The translations under genes were made by a program, and so were the position numbers. The notes beneath the pieces were generated by a model. The model was not told the DNA's origin, made no database searches, and worked only from the letters and a program-made list of their open reading frames with translations. This document shows positions 49,977 to 62,514 of a stretch of 64,000 nucleotides of DNA, piece after piece (position 1 is the stretch's first letter; the number at the start of each line of letters is the position of its first letter). The DNA is from Amaurobius ferox (lineage: Eukaryota; Arthropoda; Arachnida; Araneae; Amaurobiidae), in the NCBI GenBank assembly GCA_951213105.1, contig OX578134.1, forward strand, positions 143,570,152 to 143,634,151, in the 5' to 3' direction.

Positions 49977-52900
49977 CATTTACGTTATGCTTTAAATTTG
50001 CTAGATATTTTTCAAAATATACTCTAATATGAATGAAAGTTATGTTAGAAGCACTGTGCCATTTTAACCGATCCTCTATATGCCATGAAATCATCTATCA
50101 TCTCATTTTATTCCCTTCGTTTTAGAACCAGTTAAATAAGTTTGTAATGTTTCCTGCTACACGTTGTGGTAACACTATGAGAATAAGCTCGTAGGCGATT
50201 TTGGTTTTCATAAATGCTTGACGCAGGAGTTTGTGTCAGACCTATCTGAAACATGGAATTAGTAAATTTCAGAAATATTTTCATCGTTACTCTTGAATAA
50301 AATATTTGAAACACTAAGAATTGAAAAAAATTCTTCAAAGAAAGTTTGAATTTAAATATATCATATTAATTTACATTTTGATTTTAAAATGTCCAATTAT
50401 CCTCATGAGTCATTTCCTAAATTTGCTATTTTTTAATACAACTTAATGTGAATGGAAGACGTTAGAAGTTTCGTGATATCGGAATCGCTCCTCTATACGC
50501 CATGAAATCATTCATAATTTAATTTTAAACTCTACGTATTGTAACCTGAGAAATAAATTTGTAATGTTCTCTACTACACGATGTCGTAACACAATGAGAA
50601 TGTGTTCGTTAGCGATTCTAGATTTCACTAAAGTTTGACGCAGGAGTTTGTGCTAGACGTATATGAAATAGCGAATAGCTAATTAGTAAATTTCAGAAAT
50701 ATTTTCACCATTACTACTGAATAAAATATTCGGGATTTGAATGATTCAAGGAAAGTTGTTTAAACATATCATTTTAGTTACAGTTTTATTTTAAAATGCC
50801 CTATTATTCCAAGTCATTTTCTAAACCTGCCATGTATTTTTAAAAATGCAATTTAATATGAATCGAAGTTGTGTTAGAAGCATCGCGCTATTGGAATACA
50901 TCCTCAATATGTTATGAAATCATCTAGCATTATATTTTAAACTCTATGTATCTCTATGGAAATAAGTTCTCTATGGAAATAAGTTTATAATGTTCCCTAC
51001 TACACGATGTAGTAACACAATGAGAATGAGTTTGTTATCGATTCTGGAATTCACTAATATTTGAGGGAGTTTGTGCCAGACGTATCTGAAATAGCGAATG
51101 TCTAATTAGTAAATTTCAAAAATATTTTCATCATTGCTATTGAATAAAATATTTTGGATTTGAATGATTCAAGGAAAGTTGTTTAAACATATCATTTTAG
51201 TTACAGTTTTATTTTAAAATGCCCTATTATTCCAAGTCATTTTCTAAACCTGCCATGTATTTTTAAAAATGCAATTTAATATGAATCGAAGTTGTGTTAG
51301 AAGCATCGCGCTATTGGAATACATCCTCAATATGTTATGAAATCATCTAGCATTATATTTTAAACTCTATGTATCTCTATGGAAATAAGTTCTCTATGGA
51401 AATAAGTTTATAATGTTCCCTACTACACGATGTAGTAACACAATGAGAATGAGTTTGTTATCGATTCTGGAATTCACTAATATTTGAGGGAGTTTGTGCC
51501 AGACGTATCTGAAATAGCGAATGTCTAATTAGTAAATTTCAAAAATATTTTCATCATTGCTATTGAATAAAATATTTTGGATTTGAATGATTCAAGGAAA
51601 GTTGTTTAAACATATCATTTTAGTTACAGTTTTATTTTAAAATGCCCTATTATTCCAAGTCATTTTCTAAACCTGCCATGTATTTTTAAAAATGCAATTT
51701 AATATGAATCGAAGTTGTGTTAGAAGCATCGCGCTATTGGAATACATCCTCAATATGTTATGAAATCATCTAGCATTATATTTTAAACTCTATGTATCTC
51801 TATGGAAATAAGTTCTCTATGGAAATAAGTTTATAATGTTCCCTACTACACGATGTAGTAACACAATGAGAATGAGTTTGTTATCGATTCTGGAATTCAC
51901 TAATATTTGAGGGAGTTTGTGCCAGACGTATCTGAAATAGCGAATGTCTAATTAGTAAATTTCAAAAATATTTTCATCATTGCTATTGAATAAAATATTT
52001 TGGATTTGAATGATTCAAGGAAAGTTGTTTAAACATATCATTTTAGTTACAGTTTTATTTTAAAATGCCCTATTATTCCAAGTCATTTTCTAAACCTGCC
52101 ATGTATTTTTAAAAATGCAATTTAATATGAATCGAAGTTGTGTTAGAAGCATCGCGCTATTGGAATACATCCTCAATATGTTATGAAATCATCTAGCATT
52201 ATATTTTAAACTCTATGTATCTCTATGGAAATAAGTTCTCTATGGAAATAAGTTTATAATGTTCCCTACTACACGATGTAGTAACACAATGAGAATGAGT
52301 TTGTTATCGATTCTGGAATTCACTAATATTTGAGGGAGTTTGTGCCAGACGTATCTGAAATAGCGAATGTCTAATTAGTAAATTTCAAAAATATTTTCAT
52401 CATTGCTATTGAATAAAATATTTTGGATTTGAATGATTCAAGGAAAGTTGTTTAAACATATCATTTTAGTTACAGTTTTATTTTAAAATGCCCTATTATT
52501 CCAAGTCATTTTCTAAACCTGCCATGTATTTTTAAAAATGCAATTTAATATGAATCGAAGTTGTGTTAGAAGCATCGCGCTATTGGAATACATCCTCAAT
52601 ATGTTATGAAATCATCTAGCATTATATTTTAAACTCTATGTATCTCTATGGAAATAAGTTCTCTATGGAAATAAGTTTATAATGTTCCCTACTACACGAT
52701 GTAGTAACACAATGAGAATGAGTTTGTTATCGATTCTGGAATTCACTAATATTTGAGGGAGTTTGTGCCAGACGTATCTGAAATAGCGAATGTCTAATTA
52801 GTAAATTTCAAAAATATTTTCATCATTGCTATTGAATAAAATATTTTGGATTTGAATGATTCAAGGAAAGTTGTTTAAACATATCATTTTAGTTACAGTT

Positions 52901-55900
52901 TTATTTTAAAATGCCCTATTATTCCAAGTCATTTTCTAAACCTGCCATGTATTTTTAAAAATGCAATTTAATATGAATCGAAGTTGTGTTAGAAGCATCG
53001 CGCTATTGGAATACATCCTCAATATGTTATGAAATCATCTAGCATTATATTTTAAACTCTATGTATCTCTATGGAAATAAGTTCTCTATGGAAATAAGTT
53101 TATAATGTTCCCTACTACACGATGTAGTAACACAATGAGAATGAGTTTGTTATCGATTCTGGAATTCACTAATATTTGAGGGAGTTTGTGCCAGACGTAT
53201 CTGAAATAGCGAATGTCTAATTAGTAAATTTCAAAAATATTTTCATCATTGCTATTGAATAAAATATTTTGGATTTGAATGATTCAAGGAAAGTTGTTTA
53301 AACATATCATTTTAGTTACAGTTTTATTTTAAAATGCCCTATTATTCCAAGTCATTTTCTAAACCTGCCATGTATTTTTAAAAATGCAATTTAATATGAA
53401 TCGAAGTTGTGTTAGAAGCATCGCGCTATTGGAATACATCCTCAATATGTTATGAAATCATCTAGCATTATATTTTAAACTCTATGTATCTCTATGGAAA
53501 TAAGTTCTCTATGGAAATAAGTTTATAATGTTCCCTACTACACGATGTAGTAACACAATGAGAATGAGTTTGTTATCGATTCTGGAATTCACTAATATTT
53601 GAGGGAGTTTGTGCCAGACGTATCTGAAATAGCGAATGTCTAATTAGTAAATTTCAAAAATATTTTCATCATTGCTATTGAATAAAATATTTTGGATTTG
53701 AATGATTCAAGGAAAGTTGTTTAAACATATCATTTTAGTTACAGTTTTATTTTAAAATGCCCTATTATTCCAAGTCATTTTCTAAACCTGCCATGTATTT
53801 TTAAAAATGCAATTTAATATGAATCGAAGTTGTGTTAGAAGCATCGCGCTATTGGAATACATCCTCAATATGTTATGAAATCATCTAGCATTATATTTTA
53901 AACTCTATGTATCTCTATGGAAATAAGTTCTCTATGGAAATAAGTTTATAATGTTCCCTACTACACGATGTAGTAACACAATGAGAATGAGTTTGTTATC
54001 GATTCTGGAATTCACTAATATTTGAGGGAGTTTGTGCCAGACGTATCTGAAATAGCGAATGTCTAATTAGTAAATTTCAAAAATATTTTCATCATTGCTA
54101 TTGAATAAAATATTTTGGATTTGAATGATTCAAGGAAAGTTGTTTAAACATATCATTTTAGTTACAGTTTTATTTTAAAATGCCCTATTATTCCAAGTCA
54201 TTTTCTAAACCTGCCATGTATTTTTAAAAATGCAATTTAATATGAATCGAAGTTGTGTTAGAAGCATCGCGCTATTGGAATACATCCTCAATATGTTATG
54301 AAATCATCTAGCATTATATTTTAAACTCTATGTATCTCTATGGAAATAAGTTCTCTATGGAAATAAGTTTATAATGTTCCCTACTACACGATGTAGTAAC
54401 ACAATGAGAATGAGTTTGTTATCGATTCTGGAATTCACTAATATTTGAGGGAGTTTGTGCCAGACGTATCTGAAATAGCGAATGTCTAATTAGTAAATTT
54501 CAAAAATATTTTCATCATTGCTATTGAATAAAATATTTTGGATTTGAATGATTCAAGGAAAGTTGTTTAAACATATCATTTTAGTTACAGTTTTATTTTA
54601 AAATGCCCTATTATTCCAAGTCATTTTCTAAACCTGCCATGTATTTTTAAAAATGCAATTTAATATGAATCGAAGTTGTGTTAGAAGCATCGCGCTATTG
54701 GAATACATCCTCAATATGTTATGAAATCATCTAGCATTATATTTTAAACTCTATGTATCTCTATGGAAATAAGTTCTCTATGGAAATAAGTTTATAATGT
54801 TCCCTACTACACGATGTAGTAACACAATGAGAATGAGTTTGTTATCGATTCTGGAATTCACTAATATTTGAGGGAGTTTGTGCCAGACGTATCTGAAATA
54901 GCGAATGTCTAATTAGTAAATTTCAAAAATATTTTCATCATTGCTATTGAATAAAATATTTTGGATTTGAATGATTCAAGGAAAGTTGTTTAAACATATC
55001 ATTTTAGTTACAGTTTTATTTTAAAATGCCCTATTATTCCAAGTCATTTTCTAAACCTGCCATGTATTTTTAAAAATGCAATTTAATATGAATCGAAGTT
55101 GTGTTAGAAGCATCGCGCTATTGGAATACATCCTCAATATGTTATGAAATCATCTAGCATTATATTTTAAACTCTATGTATCTCTATGGAAATAAGTTCT
55201 CTATGGAAATAAGTTTATAATGTTCCCTACTACACGATGTAGTAACACAATGAGAATGAGTTTGTTATCGATTCTGGAATTCACTAATATTTGAGGGAGT
55301 TTGTGCCAGACGTATCTGAAATAGCGAATGTCTAATTAGTAAATTTCAAAAATATTTTCATCATTGCTATTGAATAAAATATTTTGGATTTGAATGATTC
55401 AAGGAAAGTTGTTTAAACATATCATTTTAGTTACAGTTTTATTTTAAAATGCCCTATTATTCTAAGCCATTTTCTAAATCTACAATGTGTTTTTAAAAAT
55501 ACAACTTAATATGAATTGAAGTGATGTTAGAAGCATCGTGCTATTGGAACCCATCCTTAATATGTTATAAAACCATCTAGCATTCCATTTTAAACTCTAC
55601 GTATTGCAACTAGAGAAATAAGTTTATAATGTTCCCTACTACACGATGTCGTAACACAGCGAGAATGAGTTCGTTAGCAATTCTGGATTTCACTAATGTT
55701 TGACGCAGGAGTTTGTGCTAGACGTATATGAAATGGCGAATAGCTAATTAGTAAATTTCAGAAATATTTTCATTACTATTGAATAAAATATTTAGGATTT
55801 GAATGCTTCTAGGAAAGTTAAGGATATTTTGAGTTTAAACATATAATTTTAGTTAAAGTTTTATTTTAAAATACCCTATTAATCTAAGTCATTTTCTAAT

Positions 55901-56690
55901 CCAGCCATGTGTTTTTAAAAATACAATTTAGTATGAATGGAAATTATGTTATAAGAGTCATAATATTGGAATCGATCATCAATATGTTATGAAATCATCT
56001 AGCATTCCATTTTAAACTTTACGTATTGTAAATAAAGAAATAAGTTTGTAATGTTCCCTACTACACGATGTCGTAACACGAGAATGAGCTCAATAGCGAT
56101 TCTGGTTTTCATTAATATTTGACGCAGGAGTTTTTGCCAGACGTATCTGAAACGACAAATCGTTAAGCAGTAAATTTCAGAAATATTTCCACCATTACTT
56201 TTGAATAAAATATTTGGAATTTGAGTTCTTCAAGGAAAGTTTGAGTTTGATATATTATATGCATTTACAGCTTGATTTTAAAATGTTCAATTATTCTAAT
56301 GTCATTTTATAAACATGCTATTCCTTTTTAAAACACAATATGATTATAAGTTATGTTAGAAGCATCGTGCCATTGGATTTCTCTTTCATATGCCGTGAAA
56401 TCATCTAGCATTCTATTTTAAATTCAGCGTATTGTAACTAGTGAAATAAGTTTGTAATGTTTCCCTACACGTTGTGGTAACACAATGAGAATAAGCTCGT
56501 TAGCGATTCTTGTTTCATTGATGTTTGACGTAGGAATTTGTGCCAGATGTATCTGAAACTTTGAATCACTAATTAGTAAATTTCAGTCATATTTTACAAA
56601 CGTATCACCGTTAATATTGAATAAAAATATTTGAAACTCAAAGATTCACATTCGTCCAGGAATGGAGTTTAAATATATAACCTAAAAAAA
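49977..56690 (+). repeat. 423-bp satellite array, about 16 units
   Basis: Taking taaacatatc as the phase mark, units begin at 50353 (variant), 50761, 51184, 51607, 52030, 52453 and so on every 423 bp to 55414, then at 55836, 56248 and 56670 (variants). Outer units are diverged and differ in length (408, 422, 412, 422), while the core is uniform. Units contain the hairpin-forming ctacacgatgtag, a ctaattagtaaatttca block and no open frame of note. An outward-increasing divergence gradient is typical of satellites homogenised by unequal exchange. Confidence 0.97.
50733..55461 (+). repeat. Homogenised core: about 11.2 identical 423-bp copies
   Basis: Read line against line, with a shift of three bases per seven printed lines, I saw no difference between copies in this 4.73-kb block. 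Each core unit contains a private 17-bp duplication, ctctatggaaataagtt at 50952-50968 and 50969-50985, and the altered string tttgagggag where the outer units have tttgacgcaggag. These mark one founder monomer. Confidence 0.93.
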
Positions 56691-56906
56691 ATTTTAAATA
56701 GTATTTTGAAATTGAATTGAATTATTTTTTAATATTTCAATAAATCTTCTTTTCCATTTGACTACACATTTTAAAATGTTGCCTATTCATTAAAATTCCA
56801 AAGCAACTAAAATATCTCTAGAATGGTTAAAGGAGTTATATTTATTCGTTTGACGTAATAAAATAAAGTATAAATGAAGCATTTAAGTAATATATTGAAG
56901 TACATT
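56691..56906. other. A+T-rich junction between satellite and repeat K
   Basis: No gene or repeat is recognisable. Confidence 0.4.
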
Positions 56907-58380
56907 TCTTCATTTTCAACACTGAACAACATAGTTCAAAATAGTTTATGACTTTGTTCATTCATTCTGTCTATCTGTCTGTCTGTCAGCACGATAACTG
57001 TCGTAAAAATTACTTTATCAAAATGAAATTCTAGTATGTTGTTCAGACGATCTGTGGGACCTATGGTAATATATAAATGAATAATATCACCCAATTAGTT
57101 CTGGATTGAACCCTGGTGGAAAAAATGAAATACATTGAACCCTATGGGACCTAATTTTTCAAACATTTCTTAGGCGAATTTAAAATTCACAAATTGCTTC
57201 GAAAGTTTTAGAAAATATTCAAATTATCCCATAAAATATATAAAAAAAATTTCAGCAAAATATATTCAGTAGTTTTTAGATAAAAATTAAAATAATAATT
57301 AAACCCTTTATATGAAGAGATCAGGTGACCCACTTCAAAATAAAATATGGCATCCATCTTGTGCCCAAATCGTGATTTTAAAATTATTTTTAATTTATAT
57401 TTAGTGTCATATCCGTTCTAAAACCGCTTTATTTTTGCTTAAGTTCTGTGCATCATTTTCAAACAACGCGATTACAATATATTTGAGTTTAAATGATTAA
57501 TGTCATCCGTTTTGCTGAGATCCAGACCGTCCCACCTACCAGAAAGGTATAAGGTAACTGTTTGGACGGCCGTAAAGTACCACCCAATTTTGACCGAAAC
57601 CCAGTGGGGGAGGCATCCACAGGAACCGTATCTTCCTTCCCCTATCACGAACCTCTGGGAAGGACTTACAGATCCACATGTTTAACGTGATTGTACTCCC
57701 CGTGAACACGGCGGCAGTTTTGGCAGTGGCTAGAATCGAACCCGAGCCCACCGAGTACAATTTCAGCGCTCTAACCACTGGGCTACCGCGCCCGCCATCC
57801 GTCTTGTGTCAAAATTGTGATTTTAAAGTTACTTTTTAATTTAAATTAATGTTGTATCCGTCCTAAAACCGCTTTATTTTTTCTTAATTGCTGTGCATCT
57901 GTTTTCTGAAACAGCACAATTACAATATATTTGAGTTTAAATGATCATCAAACTTAGATTATTTCTACAACGAAAACTAATTTTCACTTATGGAGAATAT
58001 TAGGCTGTAAAAAGAGTTGTATAAGAATGGCTGAAATTATTTAACTCAAAATTATTTTGCTCAAGAGTCTGCAATATAAATGATATGAATGAAACAGTCA
58101 TTGATTTTATAGAGAAACAGACGATTTAATGGCGGACTTCTTCTATGAAGTTTTATGCATAGCGTTAAATTACTTTTACCTCCATGGTTTGAAGTTTTTA
58201 AGTAGAATAAATTATTGTAGTACTGTGATGAATGAAATAAAAATTTATGAATGAAATATTTACACAGGGAGCCTACCTCTGAATGTATCGCATTTTAGAG
58301 ATGTCTAAATAAAATTAGGGGTGGAATGTGTCTCATAATCAATGCTTTATGCATGATTGATCTTTCTTGTTTTTTCATAG
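56907..58380 (-). repeat. Dispersed repeat K, copy 2 (inverted)
   Basis: This is the reverse complement of 11485-12812, about 45 kb away. It differs by a tandem duplication of about 150 bp (57350-57502, resumed at 57503) and by a SINE inserted at the start of the second duplicate. Confidence 0.75.
57515..57795 (-). repeat. tRNA-derived SINE with target duplication
   Basis: On the minus strand, TAGCCCAGTGG (57775-57785) is an A box and GGTTCGATTCT (57732-57742) a B box. The body follows and then the tail module, with ggccgtcc and gggacggtctgg as partly complementary arms. The insertion is flanked by catccgttttg (57504-57514) and catccgtcttg (57796-57806), a target duplication with one mismatch. 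Both short frames over it are translations of the element. Confidence 0.85.
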
Positions 58381-58784
58381 TTTGACATTTATTATGCACC
58401 ATTTCACAAAATATAGACTGGTTCTAGTTTTCTTAATTGATTCCAGTTTTCCAAAATCTAACCAGTGCAAGGCTAACACACAAGTAATGTGCCTATTCCA
58501 TTTTGTGAAATTTTTTTCCACTAATTTTTGAACTACGGTGGATACAGACAGTACATAAATACATCGCACTCATATGAACCACATTAAAAATAGTGGATTC
58601 GTGTTCTAGGGTATCTGAAACCAAAATCAAATCAGTCGGAACGAGTTCCAGATTTTAATCTTATGTTCCCAACAATATCCTATACTCTACTATGTATTAA
58701 ATGGAATACTTTAACATTTACATTTGATATATGTCTCTAAATATACAAAGATAGTGCTTAGTTGTTTGTTCGTGTGCTAGTTCG
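58381..58784. other. A+T-rich sequence, no recognisable feature
   Basis: The 64-codon minus-strand frame at 58375-58569 shows no motif. Part of 58430-58570 (caaaatctaaccagtgcaag, then attttgtgaaattt) recalls the internal repeats of family H and may be a small H relic. Confidence 0.35.
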
Positions 58785-59235
58785 TAATATTTATTTACAA
58801 TTTCTATTTTGTATGCAAAATTATAACATTCCTACATTAATATCCATTTCTAAAAATTCACTTTAATATGCATGTAACTAAGATTTGAAATCTAAAATCA
58901 GAAGACATGGAAATTAGTCCTTCATAATCACTCTGAAATTACAGTATTTATTACTAAACTCCTTGCATTGCGATGTTCGATTGAAAACTTTAATGTCTGC
59001 CACTACACAATATCCTTAAATAATAAGAGTATCCTCGTTAGTGATTCGGGTTTCACTAGCGTTTAACCTCAGAACCTTTGCCACACGTGTTTGAAACTTG
59101 GAATTGTTAACTTGTAAGATTTCTGAAATATTTCCTCTGTGTTTCATGTTTGCATCATTAAATATTTTGAATTTTAAATTTTGAATTCTTGAATACGTCT
59201 TTGAAAGTTGTAGCTTAAATATGTATCCTGATTCA
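58785..59235 (+). repeat. Lone diverged satellite monomer
   Basis: It aligns with the 423-bp unit through ttcactttaatatg, ccactacacaatatcc, ctcgttagtgattc, gggtttcacta, aatatttcc and taaatattttgaa, in the same order and orientation. As in the 8.44-kb units, it is followed about 550 bp later by an H element in reverse orientation. Confidence 0.7.
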
Positions 59236-59785
59236 TGATGCAACTTCTTAACGGGCACATTCTATTGCAACATGCATAGAAAACTTTTTTTTTTTAAATT
59301 CATGTAAAGTGTAAAAATCCTAATGCATATTGTTTGAGTAATGCTGAAGTATAACTTCCCATAGTCATCATAACTTTGAAATATAATAAAGAAATAAAAC
59401 CGTACGAAAACCGTATTCTTTTATTTTAGTAGTATTAAAGCATTTAAAACTTAAATATTCTCACTAACATTAAATGAATAACTTGGAAAATGAAATAAAA
59501 TATATTTTTGTGATTCAATGAATAAAAAAATTGATTGGAACGAATTTGTGAAAATATTTGCCATCTCAAATAATATTTATTTAGTGTAAGAATAACTTCC
59601 CATGGCGTTTAGTTAATTTAAATATAATTAAGAAATAATACATTTTTGTTATACCAACAGTAGTACAATAAAAAATTAATGATTATTACCTGCTTGCTAA
59701 ACATTCGGTAAAACTGAATTGAAACTTAGCAGACATTCAAGGGGAACAAAAAATATCTCTTTTTAAAAAAAATATATATATATAC
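59236..59785. other. A+T-rich spacer, no recognisable feature
   Basis: No gene or repeat beyond short A and T runs. Confidence 0.5.
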
Positions 59786-60515
59786 ATCTGATATGACCAG
59801 CATACAACTTTGCCTGCAGACTCATTCATTTTTTCTTTATTTCATGTACTAAATAGAGTTTAATTGCACTACATGACAAGCATACTTATTTTAAAACTAC
59901 AAATAAATATACACTTTTAATTCAGCTTTTATATTAATTTGGTAACTGGACTTATTCTCAAAATCGGCGTAACAAAAATGTGAAAAAACTAAAATATCTC
60001 GAGAACGGCTAGTTCTAGAGTAATAAGGTTAGTCTTATTATTTTACTCGTTGAAAATGACAAATAAATATTAACAATTTAAATAATGTATTGGAGCATAC
60101 ATAATCTTTTATTTTAGATTTTGACGATTTTTGCGGCGACTTTGCAAAAAAGTTAGGGTTTTATTTTCGTTTCGTACCAAAATCTAATCAGCACCAGTGT
60201 AACCTATAAATGACCTCTATACCAAATTTTGTGAAATTTAGTCAATTAAAGTTTCAGTTAGAGTGGATAAAGGCAATTTTTACAGTTCATTGACTTATTT
60301 AGAAAACTTTATGAAATTCGGTCCATTAGTTTTTGAGTTACTGTGGATTCATACATCGGAAATACTGACACACACAAACGGAAGTCACGATAAAATAGTT
60401 TTTCCGTATTCTAGAGGTCTCGAAACGTGTACATACGTCAAAAACTCGATTTGAAATTATTGGTATGATTCCATTACATTCCCTATACATTGCAATGTTT
60501 TGCAGGGAAAGTAAA
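59786..60515 (-). mobile_element. Family H element, complete
   Basis: It starts catctgatatgaccagcata; the subterminal repeat actttgcctgca (59807-59818) faces tgcagggaaagt (60501-60512) with one mismatch. Two internal repeat units, a short cacacaca tract and the gaaacgtgtacatacgtc block follow in reverse order relative to the 5.9-kb copy. Confidence 0.8.
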
Positions 60516-60589
60516 AATCTTAAATTGACAAATCACCACAATGTAGGATTGTTTAATTCTTCGATTCTTACATTCAGTAAAAAAAAATA

Positions 60590-61232
60590 TAGATATAAGC
60601 AGTACATAACTTTCGCTACAGACTTAGATTCATTTTATCTAAATTTTTTCATAATTCATTGAAGTGAATTTAATGGCCCAACATAACACGTATAATTATT
60701 TTAAATTACACTGAATTTACAATTCTAATCCTGGACCTATTTTTAAAGGCAGGGTAGTAAAATGAGAAAAAACTTAAATGTTTCAAGAACCGCCAGTCCT
60801 AGAGTGATGTGATTGGTTGTGTTCTTTCCATTTTCAAAAATTACGCATGGAAAAAGCATTTAATTGGACATTGAAGCATATGTAGTCTTTCATTTTAGAT
60901 TTTGGCGATTTTTTCGGGTCATTTTGCAAAAAAAAAGGCAGATTTTTTTCTCGAATCATACCAAAATCTAATCAGTACCAGAGCAACCCACAAGTAACTC
61001 ATCTATCAAATTTTATGAATTTTGGTCAATTAGTATTTTAGTTGATTAGTTTGGTCAATAGTATTTCAGTTATTTAGTTTGGTCAATTAGTTTTGCACAT
61101 ACAATCACACACACAGTCGCCATACTAAAAATAATTTTTTGGGTTCTAGAGGTTCTTCAAAAACCCGAATTTCAATTTTTTACACGATTCCAATACTTTC
61201 CCTATATATTGCCATGTATTTTAGAGAAATAG
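60590..61232 (-). mobile_element. Family H element, second in head-to-tail pair
   Basis: It has the same orientation as the element ending at 60515, 75 bp away. The left end (agatataagcagtacataac) and right hairpin region (actttccctatatattgcc) are recognisable. The internal repeat has decayed into several ttggtcaatta fragments at 61020-61098. Confidence 0.75.
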
Positions 61233-61943
61233 AACATCGTTATAAACTTAAACGGATTACTATTTTTAGTTTCATCAGTAATCATAATCATATATATCAT
61301 TGTGTCTGCTTCATGGCTCATTTGTATTCAGGGACCAATTGTTGTACAGAACGTTGTATTGGAGTTCTGCTAGTCGTCGCTATATACGGGTTTCATCATT
61401 CCTGTATTGCTTCAGTATATTTCAGAACATACCTTGAAAGTCTTATAATGCATATTAAATAAATAAAAAATATATATACAATTGTATTTAAACATTGTGG
61501 TAAAATGTATTACATTTTAAAACCTACTGAAAAAAAAGAATGTTGTACAACAATATAGAGGCATGAAATGATTAACCATATGGAAAGTGCTTTCATGCTT
61601 AAAAGCGTCTTTTCATATGAATAATACACTTTATGTGAGCGAAGAAAACAAAAAGGCCATAAATTCAAAATACGGCGCTTCCACTGGAAGTGAATTTTTA
61701 TATGAGCTAAGAAAGATGTATATCTAAAAGGTGCGTCATTAGCAAATTTTATCCTGTTTAATGACTATGTAAAAGCTTCTGTAGTGACTAAGAACATTTA
61801 TCAGATTTAATGTTCTATAAATAATAACTTGAAAGAAATATTGAAAGATGAAAATAGTTGATGATCAGTGAATAAAATATGCCTATTATATGGAAGTCAT
61901 TTCCTATTAGATACCATCATAGATATACCGGCTTCTAGCTCTA
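61233..61943. other. A+T-rich sequence, no recognisable gene
   Basis: The 107-codon frame at 61139-61462 starts within the H element and has no recognisable motif. Nothing else is seen up to the mariner end. Confidence 0.45.
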
Positions 61944-62198
61944 CAGAGGATCTTCACACATTTTTGTAACGATTTTCACTTTCGTTACAAAATAAAACCT
62001 GACTGGCATCAAGTCGGAATAGGGTTTAATTATCGTCTGCATCATTAAAAATATCCTTTGCTTTAAAATGCCGCTAGACAGTAAACAATAGATCGAAGGC
62101 TATATTTTTGAGCTTTCCGAAGAGAAATACTCTTATTAAAGAATAATACTCTTATTCGATTATTAAAAAAATGTGAAAAGCATGGTCTTAATATTTCT

Positions 62199-62213
62199 TC
62201 ACGTAAATTAAGT
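62199..62213 (+). repeat. Target-site duplication, left copy
   Basis: tcacgtaaattaagt, identical to 62500-62514. Confidence 0.95.
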
Positions 62214-62499
62214 TGTTGTTGAAACCCAGACCGTCCGAACTACCAGAAAGGTGTAAGGTAACTGTTTGGACGGTCGGGAAGTGCCACCCAATTTAGACCG
62301 GAACCCAGTGGGGGAGGCATCCACAGGGACCGTACCCTCCTTCCCCTACCACCAACCTCTCGGAGAGAGACTTTCGGACCCACATGTTTAACGTGAGCGT
62401 ACTCCGCATGAACACAGCGGCAGTTTTGGCAGCGGCTGGAATCGAACCCGGGCCTACCGAGTGCAACTCCAGCGCGCTAACCAATGGGCTACCGCGCCC
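62214..62499 (-). repeat. tRNA-derived SINE, best-preserved copy (286 bp)
   Basis: Read on the minus strand, it starts gggcgcggtagcccattgg, so the A box is TAGCCCATTGG, followed by the B box GGTTCGATTCC. Then come a body of about 150 bp and a tail with gaccgtcc and ggacggtc as perfect 8-bp complementary arms around a loop of about 30 nt. It ends gggtttcaacaaca. Perfect 15-bp direct repeats on both sides prove the boundaries. Transcription would use the internal promoter; the tail hairpin is a plausible recognition site for a partner LINE's reverse transcriptase (inference). Confidence 0.92.
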
Positions 62500-62514
62500 T
62501 CACGTAAATTAAGT
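62500..62514 (+). repeat. Target-site duplication, right copy
   Basis: tcacgtaaattaagt, identical to 62199-62213. Removing the SINE and one copy restores a continuous reading frame across the site. Confidence 0.95.

Noticed and set aside
50733..55461. CRISPR array
   Set aside because: Units are 423 bp, directly adjacent, without unique spacers or cas genes, in eukaryotic-type DNA.
57500..57778. Overlapping frames on both strands resembling those at 62293-62484
   Set aside because: Both are translations of the SINE.
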